A stretch of DNA of 64,000 nt from JBCFAY01 sp038562375. GTDB taxonomy: Bacteria > Bacillota > Clostridia > Christensenellales > CAG-138. How positions within the stretch are numbered: the first letter of the stretch is position 1; the number at the start of each line of letters is the position of its first letter. The translations under genes and the position numbers were made by a program. This document shows, in pieces, positions 16,632-22,595 of the stretch. A model generated the notes under the pieces. It worked only from the letters and a program-made list of their open reading frames with translations. It was not told where the DNA came from and searched no databases. The stretch covers positions 1-64,000 of the forward strand of contig JBCFAY010000013.1 of NCBI GenBank assembly GCA_038562375.1, read 5' to 3'.

Positions 16632-17203
16632 GATCATCGCAGATCGATAACAGTGCCGCAACGAACGCCAAGCTTGCCAATATGGCCGCGAACACGATCA
16701 AGGGCAACAACACCGGGAGTACGGCGGCACCGGTTGACATGACCGCTACGCAAACGCGGACCCTTTTGAATGTTGCGGATGGCGCGGATGTTACTAGCAC
16801 GACCGTAGAGGGCCTATCTGAAATTGACGCGATTGTCGATGCGGATCGTGTAATTCTGAATGATATGTCGGCTGCAACCGGAAGCAAAACGAAGTATGCC
16901 CTATGGTCGACCATCAAAACGGCGCTTGCTGCAATTTTTGCGGCTAAGTCCGCAACGGTATCCAAAATGCTTACCGCTTCCGGATGGTCCAGTGGCGCAC
17001 AGACTATCAGCGACGCGACCATATTATCATCCACAACGCCCGGCGATCTCAACATATCGCAAGTGGCTACGTTGGCGCAGTATCTTGCATGGGGCTCCGC
17101 TCAACTCCAAGTGACTTCACAAGCTGCCGGAAGTATAACGGTTACAGCGCGCGGTTTGATTCCGACGATTGACATCCCTGTGTACTTGGAGGTGCGGTCA
17201 TGA
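16632..17203 (+). pseudogene. phage tail-fibre C-terminal fragment
   Basis: Open sequence just after the capsid break encodes SSQIDNSAATNAKLANMAANTIKGNNTGS, a standard tail-fibre repeat region, and ends with an all-beta tip (ITVTARGLIPTIDIPVYLEVRS). The N-terminal attachment part is missing. It is in a different frame from the capsid fragment, so no fusion protein forms; an internal ATG at 16682 could start a 173-aa product. Its stop overlaps the next gene start (ATGA). Confidence 0.75.
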
Positions 17204-18318
17204 TACAGGTTAAGGGCACATTTGCCGAAATCAGCGGGGTTCGGGGCGGCCCATGGGTCACGCGCAATATGGCCGGGGGCGGGTTGAACACATACCACCA
17301 AGCCCTTGATGCGCTTGACGCTGGTGGATCAGGCATCCGAAACATCGTTTTATTATCTGCGTCCGATGGTGAGGGATACTCGGCCGATGAAACGGTGCCT
17401 ATTAATAATTTAGTCAAAGGTTTTGCCGGGTTGCTCAATTCAGCGCATGCACGAAGGTACCAAGACACCGGGCTTGGGTTTATCCATGCCGGTGCTCTTG
17501 AATACGGCGGTGGGCCATGGACATATGACAGCTATTGGCAGTGGTATAGTGGCGGTTATGGGATCGCTGGCACCAATATGTATGCCGCAACTGCCGGTGC
17601 AAAAGCTACTTTTGCATTTCATGGAACTGGTGTTACTCTTGTATGCGCATCTGGGTCGAGTACAGGAGCGTTTACGGCAAAGATTGATGGTGTAGATAAA
17701 GGCAGCTTCAATACATATAGCGTTCCATTGTATGGAGCTAGAGCCTTTGTAATTGCTGCGGCAGGGACGCTGACGGACAGTGATCACGTACTTGAAATTA
17801 CAACTTCGTCGACGGCGATTATACTGATAGTCGGCGCGTACGCTCTCACAAATGCTACGCGTGGTGTTCGATTAATTCGAGGATGTCAGGCGGGAGCGCC
17901 GGTACAGCAATTTGTCTGGTCCGAGCAGATTTTATATGCGGAAATTGACGTTTGGAACCCGGCTCTTACTATCATCGCGATTATCGCAAACGACGTTGCA
18001 GCGGGTACGGCCGTCTCCACTTTCAAGACGCACACACAAACTTTGATCACCAGAGCAAAAACATTCGGGAGCGTATTGCTGTATGCCGACTGGCCGCGCC
18101 CGGACAAAGCGGCAACAGCCGGTGACGCATACGTCGTTGCACTACAAGAGTTGTCCGACACCAATAATATACCGCTGATCGATATGATGACGCCCTACAA
18201 GGGGCAACTCGTAACACTCGGTTATGTGGCAGGCGATAATATTCACCCCAATGCGGCGGGGCATCAACTTTTATATCGACCGCTGGCGCAATCGTTGCTT
18301 GGGGCGATAACTCTTTGA
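17200..18318 (+). CDS. SGNH/GDSL-family hydrolase, phage tail-associated
   Basis: The 372-aa protein has a split SGNH hydrolase pattern. A serine block LLSASDGEGYSADETVP lies near residue 50. A beta-rich insert (residues 115-215) resembles a carbohydrate-binding module. The closing motif DNIHPNAAGHQLL near residue 345 supplies the catalytic aspartate and histidine. Phage SGNH proteins deacylate surface polysaccharides at the tail tip. The gene directly follows the tail-fibre fragment with a 4-bp overlap. The GDS motif reads ASDGEG, so activity is likely but not certain. Confidence 0.75.
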   Translation: MIQVKGTFAEISGVRGGPWVTRNMAGGGLNTYHQALDALDAGGSGIRNIVLLSASDGEGYSADETVPINNLVKGFAGLLNSAHARRYQDTGLGFIHAGALEYGGGPWTYDSYWQWYSGGYGIAGTNMYAATAGAKATFAFHGTGVTLVCASGSSTGAFTAKIDGVDKGSFNTYSVPLYGARAFVIAAAGTLTDSDHVLEITTSSTAIILIVGAYALTNATRGVRLIRGCQAGAPVQQFVWSEQILYAEIDVWNPALTIIAIIANDVAAGTAVSTFKTHTQTLITRAKTFGSVLLYADWPRPDKAATAGDAYVVALQELSDTNNIPLIDMMTPYKGQLVTLGYVAGDNIHPNAAGHQLLYRPLAQSLLGAITL

Positions 18319-18335
18319 TTGGGGAGGTTTTAGCA

Positions 18336-19133
18336 ATGAGCACAAAAAGACCCACCTTACGGCTTACGATGCCGTACACGCAGAACGATGATGTTAAAGA
18401 GGCGCAAGTAAGGTTGACGGCGCATGGCTTTTCGCCGGGTGTGCCTGATGGCGTGTTCGGGCCGCGCACGCAGGCGGCGGTGATCGCTTTCCAGAAAAAG
18501 ATATTCCCCATAAACCCTGTTGAGTGGGACGGTATCGTCGGCCCAAAGACCTGGGCGGCGCTGATGGCCGAGAATGCCGCGCCCGCGCCGGTCAAGCCGG
18601 ATAACCTTGACCCGCGGATCCGGGACATGGAGGCCGCTCTCAAGGCCTGCGTTGGCAAGCCCTACATCATTGGCGGGCAGGGGCACGCGTACTCCCGCTC
18701 ATATATCCAAGCGCGTGCCAAGGCCAAGCCCGGTTTTTTCACCCACGGCCGTTTGGAGTGGGCGCTCGAGCACGCTGATCCCGCGATCGAGTGCTACGAT
18801 TGCTCCGGCCTTTATATGGCCTGGGCGCAGACGCACATGGGGATCTACAAAAAGGATATGTCGGCCGATTCGATCATGGGCGCGTGCGCGATGATCAAAA
18901 AGGCTGATGTGCGCCCCGGGGATATCCTCTTCCGCGTGATCGACGGCGAGGCCGTGCACATGGCTATCGTCGGTTATGACGGCGTGTACGAGGCCGTGGG
19001 CACGGTTTACGGTGTCGTTTTCCGCCCGACAGAAGTGCAGTTTGGCCGTGAAGCGGTGAACCTCATGACGGGCAAGGCCGAGACGCGGCCCGCCTGGACG
19101 CATTACGGCAGGCCTAAGATTTGGGCGGCGTGA
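18336..19133 (+). CDS. phage endolysin: peptidoglycan-binding domain plus NlpC/P60 peptidase
   Basis: An N-terminal PG_binding_1 domain (residues 18-80; VPDGVFGPRTQAAVIAFQKK) precedes an NlpC/P60-type domain with catalytic cysteine in IECYDCSGLYMAWAQ (about 155) and histidine in GEAVHMAIVGYDG (about 207). It would cut cell-wall peptides at lysis. ATG 18336 is preferred because GGGGAGG lies upstream. XhlA-like and holin genes follow at once, forming a lysis cassette that still looks intact. Confidence 0.88.
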   Translation: MSTKRPTLRLTMPYTQNDDVKEAQVRLTAHGFSPGVPDGVFGPRTQAAVIAFQKKIFPINPVEWDGIVGPKTWAALMAENAAPAPVKPDNLDPRIRDMEAALKACVGKPYIIGGQGHAYSRSYIQARAKAKPGFFTHGRLEWALEHADPAIECYDCSGLYMAWAQTHMGIYKKDMSADSIMGACAMIKKADVRPGDILFRVIDGEAVHMAIVGYDGVYEAVGTVYGVVFRPTEVQFGREAVNLMTGKAETRPAWTHYGRPKIWAA

Positions 19134-19147
19134 TCGGAGGGCAGAGG

Positions 19148-19438
19148 ATGGAGTGGATCGGGGCAGTGATCGGCGCTATCGCCGCGATCAGCGGTATGGC
19201 GTTGGGGTGGACGGCGAGGGCGAAGCAAAACAAGCGCGAGGCCAAGCAGGATGGCTGTGAGGATGGTGCGCTGAAAACGGATGTGGCGTATATCAAGCGC
19301 GGTGTCGATGATATCCGGCTGGACATGAAAGCACAAGGGCAGCGGCTGGACGGCCTGGCCGAACGCGTGACTCGCGTGGAGGAGAGCGCCAAGCAGGCGC
19401 ACAAACGTATTGATCGGATTGATCAGAGAGAGGAGTAA
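19148..19438 (+). CDS. hemolysin XhlA-like lysis accessory protein
   Basis: A 96-aa protein with one N-terminal membrane helix (EWIGAVIGAIAAISGMALGW), then a long charged coiled coil ending VTRVEESAKQAHKRIDRIDQREE. In XhlA proteins the order is usually reversed, so the family call is tentative; the coiled coil and position between endolysin and holin support a lysis role. ATG 19148 has a GGAGGG site. Confidence 0.65.
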   Translation: MEWIGAVIGAIAAISGMALGWTARAKQNKREAKQDGCEDGALKTDVAYIKRGVDDIRLDMKAQGQRLDGLAERVTRVEESAKQAHKRIDRIDQREE

Positions 19439-19443
19439 TCTTT

Positions 19444-19719
19444 ATGGAAGGCTTTTTCACATGGGCAATGCTCGCGACATATGCGGGCGCAACCGTGGCA
19501 ACGGGCCTGTTAACGCAATGGCTCAAATGCATCTTTGCGACGGTGCCCACACAGATCGTAAGCTACGGCATCGCCCTGATTGTGCTGCTGGCCGCGACGC
19601 TCTTCACCAGCGGGCTCACGTTTGAGAGTGGCGCGCTGTGCATCATCAACGCGGCGGTGGTATCCCTGGCGAGCAACGGCGCGTATGATGCGATTCAGCG
19701 GGCAAAGGGGACAAAGTAA
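19444..19719 (+). CDS. phage holin
   Basis: A 91-aa protein with three membrane segments (about residues 8-28, 36-55 and 62-80), the usual holin size and topology. It makes the membrane lesion that lets endolysin reach the wall. It lies 5 bp after the XhlA-like gene and is followed by a strong terminator that ends the late operon. Confidence 0.7.
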   Translation: MEGFFTWAMLATYAGATVATGLLTQWLKCIFATVPTQIVSYGIALIVLLAATLFTSGLTFESGALCIINAAVVSLASNGAYDAIQRAKGTK

Positions 19720-19727
19720 GATCGTTT

Positions 19728-19760
19728 GAGCCCCGCCACTTTTCGGCGGGGCTCTTGTTT
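19728..19760 (+). terminator. strong terminator of the phage late operon
   Basis: GAGCCCCGCC (19728-19737), seven-base loop, GGCGGGGCTC, then a T-rich tail. Confidence 0.9.
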
Positions 19761-20165
19761 GATCATCGGCAAAGGAACTATCCTATAGGTATTGCACCAA
19801 GATCCGTGCGGCGGCTTGAAAAGATGCCCCTGAATGCCCCTGTCCATGCCCCTGTTATTTATGGTAATGTGTAAGCGGAAAGAGCTAATTTCAAGGCTCC
19901 TGGTGGAATGAAGAAGCACGCTGCCGGCGACGGTGGCGGGGATGAGCTTGACAGTTGCAACGTGATATTATAATATATAAAAAACACATCGTTCCCCGAG
20001 TCGAATGCAAATACTTTGTTAAATCTTTCTAATGTAATTGACGTTGCGCACCGAAATAATATAACATAGTAGCGTTATCTCTGCTCAAGTTTTTCGAACG
20101 GCGAGGTCTATTTTAACGATTTAAACAAAATGGAGTCGGATAATAAAAACGTGGAGGATGCTGTT
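19761..20165. other. intergenic with short direct repeats
   Basis: About 400 AT-rich bases between the lysis terminator and the cargo genes. ATGCCCCTG is repeated at 19824, 19834 and 19846. No promoter of high quality is seen. Such iterations can be recombinase or repressor sites; nothing confirms that here. Confidence 0.35.
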
Positions 20166-20405
20166 GTGGATGCGCCGATGTACTCTAATAAATTTACTGT
20201 TTCTACCAATGTTCAAAAAGACGAGTACACGATCAGCTTTTATCTTGAACATCCCAAGGTGGATCCATCTGGTAGGGAATTCTTTGGCGTCGAGAATATT
20301 CCGGTTGCATCAGTCATTTTGAACGGCAGAACAATGAACGAACTTATGAAATTGGTAACGGAACTGGGGAAGGCCGAGGCGCCCGCTAAAGCGGAAAAGG
20401 AATAA
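20166..20405 (+). CDS. DUF3467-like small protein, prophage cargo
   Basis: The protein (79 aa from GTG 20166; a longer start at 20130 lacks a ribosome site) reads MDAPMYSNKFTVSTNVQKDEYT at its start and ends in a helix NGRTMNELMKLVTELGKA. The pattern resembles DUF3467 proteins, whose role is unknown. GGAGG precedes the GTG. It is the first of three closely packed genes, followed 8 bp later by a nuclease-like gene. Confidence 0.5.
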   Translation: MDAPMYSNKFTVSTNVQKDEYTISFYLEHPKVDPSGREFFGVENIPVASVILNGRTMNELMKLVTELGKAEAPAKAEKE

Positions 20406-20412
20406 ACGCAGC

Positions 20413-20772
20413 ATGTCTGGAGATAATGAGTATATAATTTGCGTAGAAGATCCCATGGGCTACACCGTTCGGTGTAGCAAAAGTTCGTGGGAGCGATACA
20501 TTGTCGCCGGCCATGATGAATTAGAAGGGCACTTGGACGATGTAAAAGCAACAATATGTAAGCCGGACAATGTATATCCCTCTAAATCGAACAATAGGGC
20601 ATATATTGCTTGCCGGTCTGGGTTTCCGGGTTTTCAGAAACCCGTACTAAAGGTTTTGGTTATTACGAATGATGAGGAGAGAACTGGAAAAGTAAAGACA
20701 GCATATACTGCTATGAAGGAAGAAGGTGAGAACATTGCTCCAACAAGAATATATCCCAAAGATAATGTATGA
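20413..20772 (+). CDS. BECR-fold (barnase-EndoU-ColicinE5-RelE) nuclease-like protein
   Basis: The 119-aa protein has the layout of phage and toxin BECR nucleases: a short beta hairpin, a helix SSWERYIVAGHDELEGHLDDVKATI with a conserved histidine, PDNVYPSKSN, two strands (KPVLKVLVITND) and a closing KVKTAYTAM. This family includes many RNase toxins. It overlaps a DUF2283 gene in the manner of a toxin-antitoxin pair. Activity is inferred from pattern alone. Confidence 0.55.
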   Translation: MSGDNEYIICVEDPMGYTVRCSKSSWERYIVAGHDELEGHLDDVKATICKPDNVYPSKSNNRAYIACRSGFPGFQKPVLKVLVITNDEERTGKVKTAYTAMKEEGENIAPTRIYPKDNV

Positions 20773-21007
20773 TGACGAGGCAGATGTTCTCTATATCAAA
20801 TATGGAACAAACAAAGGCGCTACTGCGCATGAGGTTGGAGGGAACATCATTGTCTATGCAGATGACCTCACGCAACAGCCTAAGACCATAACGATTCTTG
20901 ATTATAAATGGCTTAAAGAGAACCGACCCGGCTGGGAAAGAAATCTACCGATTGATTTTGATCGCGACATTAAGCCACTGCTTGAGCAAAGCGAGGTTTT
21001 TTCTTAA
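20735..21007 (+). CDS. DUF2283 family protein, possible antitoxin
   Basis: IMYDDEADVLYIKYGTNKG and GGNIIVYADD...ITILDYKW are the DUF2283 signature (Y-D-x-E-A-D-x-L-Y-I). The start chosen is TTG 20735, five bases after AGGTGAG; the gene overlaps the nuclease-like gene by 38 bp, implying coupled translation. DUF2283 genes often sit next to small BECR-type (DUF4258) genes, which supports an antitoxin role here by association. Confidence 0.6.
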   Translation: MLQQEYIPKIMYDDEADVLYIKYGTNKGATAHEVGGNIIVYADDLTQQPKTITILDYKWLKENRPGWERNLPIDFDRDIKPLLEQSEVFS

Positions 21008-21009
21008 CC

Positions 21010-21040
21010 ATAGCCCTGCTTCTGTTGTGGGGCTATTTTT
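21010..21040 (+). terminator. terminator of the cargo operon, first
   Basis: ATAGCCC...GGGCTAT stem followed by five T, directly after the DUF2283 stop codon. Confidence 0.75.
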
Positions 21041-21071
21041 ACGCCGCTATGCTCCATCCCTGCTCAACCAC

Positions 21072-21102
21072 GCCTCGCCTTCGGGCGGGGCTTATTTTTT
21101 AT
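21072..21102 (+). terminator. terminator of the cargo operon, second
   Basis: GCCTCGCC/GGGCGGGGC hairpin with a TTC loop and a T-rich tail, 30 bp after the first. Confidence 0.75.
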
Positions 21103-21117
21103 TGCGAGCCAGCGAGT

Positions 21118-21152
21118 TTGACTATATTGTAGACACATGGTAGTATCTACAA
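21118..21152 (+). promoter_or_regulatory. promoter with overlapping dyad operator
   Basis: TTGACT (21118-21123), 17 bp, TAGTAT (21141-21146). A perfect inverted repeat TTGTAGA (21127-21133)/TCTACAA (21146-21152) covers spacer and -10 box, so a dimeric repressor could silence the membrane-protein gene that follows. Confidence 0.65.
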
Positions 21153-21174
21153 AATTACCTATAGGAGGAACCGC

Positions 21175-21693
21175 ATGGAAGTATTATGGAGTGTTGGAAT
21201 GGTCGTTTTAGTAATAGCTGCGTCATTCGTTTTACTCAAGGTGCTATCCACGGGAGAGAGAAAAAGAGGCCATATCGAGGCAGAAGATGACGCGGAAAAC
21301 ATTATCGACATACTGCAAAGAAACACAAGGGAATCCAGAGAGTATTTTATCATAAGCAAGGAACAGGAGAAAAGAACGTGGGAATTCAGCATAATCATGG
21401 CGACTGCCGGAGTGATATTGATTTTGATTGGAGCAGCAGCGGCGATTATATCTGGAAACCTCACAAGCCTTTATACCACTGTAGGTGGAGTTACCGCAGA
21501 AGTTATAGCGGCCTTGGTATTTAAGCTGCATGAAAAGGCGACCGATCAGCTAAACCTTAATCAAACCATGCTAAACAGAACAGAGAGATATCTTACAGCC
21601 ATCTATTTGTCGGAAAAATTTTCTACAGATAAAAAAGACGGTATCCTTGATGAAATTGTAAAGAACATGATCCACTTTAAGTCTCAAGGATAA
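21175..21693 (+). CDS. TRADD-N-associated-type membrane protein, prophage cargo
   Basis: The 172-aa protein has an N-terminal helix (residues 3-22), a charged stretch, and then YFIISKEQEKRTWEFSIIMATAG with a helical hairpin (70-115) and a C-terminal RTERYLTAIYLSEKF. This layout matches the TRADD-N-associated membrane domain described in prokaryotic death/immunity systems. It has its own repressible promoter. A fused TRADD-N or effector domain is absent, so it would act alone or with the 75-aa product downstream. It could provide superinfection exclusion or phage defence; this is inference. Confidence 0.6.
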   Translation: MEVLWSVGMVVLVIAASFVLLKVLSTGERKRGHIEAEDDAENIIDILQRNTRESREYFIISKEQEKRTWEFSIIMATAGVILILIGAAAAIISGNLTSLYTTVGGVTAEVIAALVFKLHEKATDQLNLNQTMLNRTERYLTAIYLSEKFSTDKKDGILDEIVKNMIHFKSQG

Positions 21694-21702
21694 AATAACA
21701 AA

Positions 21703-21930
21703 ATGGAAAAGGTTTATCTCGGTGTCAACATATTTGTATCTCCGGAAGGGATCGCAACACCTATCTCGATTCAGAATGAGCACGGCCGTACCTACGACGT
21801 GAAAGTAATCACTCGAAGAAACATCGACGCTCTCACGGAAAGGTATACTGTGCTGATCGGTGGGCGTGAAGTTAAACTATATCATGAGATGCACTCAAAT
21901 CGATGGTACGCAATCCGTTCGGAAAAATAA
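21703..21930 (+). CDS. small conserved hypothetical protein
   Basis: The 75-aa protein (MEKVYLGVNIFVSPEGIATP...RYTVLIGGREVKLYHE...WYAIRSEK) follows a pattern widespread in Firmicutes: VYLGVNxxxxxxGxxTPxxI, then an IGG-K/R-x-xxLxxE strand. It is a compact beta protein of unknown function, often beside mobile-element genes. It sits 9 bp after the membrane-protein gene in one transcript and is the last gene before the tRNA. Confidence 0.55.
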   Translation: MEKVYLGVNIFVSPEGIATPISIQNEHGRTYDVKVITRRNIDALTERYTVLIGGREVKLYHEMHSNRWYAIRSEK

Positions 21931-21964
21931 AGTGGGTACTTTCGTGGGTATTTTAGGAAAAAGT

Positions 21965-22002
21965 AAATCCCGCAGAGCCGCTAAAACTCTACGGGATTTT
22001 TT
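21965..22002 (+). terminator. terminator at the prophage/tRNA edge
   Basis: AAATCCCGCAGAG and CTCTACGGGATTT pair with one mismatch, then T-run. It ends the cargo transcript just before the convergent tRNA gene. Confidence 0.75.
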
Positions 22003-22077
22003 GGTGGAGACGAGGGGATTCGAACCCCTGGCCTATGCGTTGCGAACGCATCGCTCTACCAACTGAGCCACGCCCCC
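22002..22077 (-). tRNA. tRNA-Ala (anticodon CGC)
   Basis: On the minus strand the cloverleaf is complete: acceptor GGGGGCG/CGTCTCC with the alanine identity pair G3-U70, anticodon stem ATGCG/CGCAT with loop TTCGCAA (anticodon CGC), T arm AGGGG/CCCCT, and encoded CCA at 22004-22002. Its 3' end faces the prophage, as at a tRNA attachment site. Confidence 0.95.
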
Positions 22078-22595
22078 AAAACGCTGCATGAAATACTATA
22101 CACTACTAAAATCAAAAATGCAAGCATTTTTGGCTGGGCGATTCCGGCAAAAACGCCTGCAGGTTTGGGTCAAAAAACGCGGGTGAAGAAAGGGCGAAAT
22201 CCGCCTTTGAAGGACGGGCGAATATTTGGCGAAGGGACGCTCGCCACGGGTATGAAGCGGAGCAAAACGCCGGGATAGCGGGACTTCCCTTACCGCAAGG
22301 GAACAGCAGGGCAAATATCTCGGGATGACTCGGATGTTGGGATCCTTGCCTCTCCTGTCGCAAGCGGTAAAACAGGGCAAAACATACCGGGATAGGGGAT
22401 TGCTATCCCGGTTTACGTAAACTAAGCATACAACGCGGCGGAAAGCCGCGGACATTCCGCTGCCAAACCCGCCGCGCCTTACAAGTATTCTTTTTCGAGC
22501 CGCACCTTCTTTTCCAACCCGCGTCGGCCGTGCGGACGGGGGATTTATTGCCGCCCGTCAAAGCGCCGAAGATATCGCCTTCATGATCTATTTTT
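22078..22595. other. intergenic with degenerate repeats
   Basis: About 500 bases downstream of rnr, no gene. Read on the minus strand, the motif ATCCCG-n-TTTGCCCTG recurs two to three times between about 22412 and 22250. A perfect 10-bp hairpin ACCGGGATAG/CTATCCCGGT lies at 22386-22412. A weak GACGGG/CCCGTC hairpin at 22535-22559 may end rnr. No tmRNA or smpB is present here, though they often follow rnr. Confidence 0.45.

Larger units (their letters stand above)
10654..22001. mobile_element. defective prophage remnant at tRNA-Ala
   Basis: A packaging-head-lysis gene order with at least one large internal deletion. Terminase small (truncated), TerL, portal, minor capsid, scaffold and half of the capsid gene are joined directly to the end of a tail-fibre gene. 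An SGNH protein, endolysin, XhlA-like protein, holin and cargo genes follow. No integrase, repressor, replication, tape-measure or baseplate genes remain. The right end abuts the 3' end of a tRNA-Ala gene, a classic attachment site. The left boundary is uncertain, and no duplicated tRNA end is seen near 9.4-10.6 kb. Confidence 0.85.

Noticed and set aside
21860..22066. 68-codon frame running through the tRNA-Ala gene
   Set aside because: Its C-terminal half is the tRNA read on the wrong strand (ETRGFEPLAYALRTHRSTN), a common annotation artefact.
22078..22595. tmRNA (ssrA) expected downstream of rnr
   Set aside because: No tRNA-like ends, no tag frame and no smpB-like gene were found on either strand.
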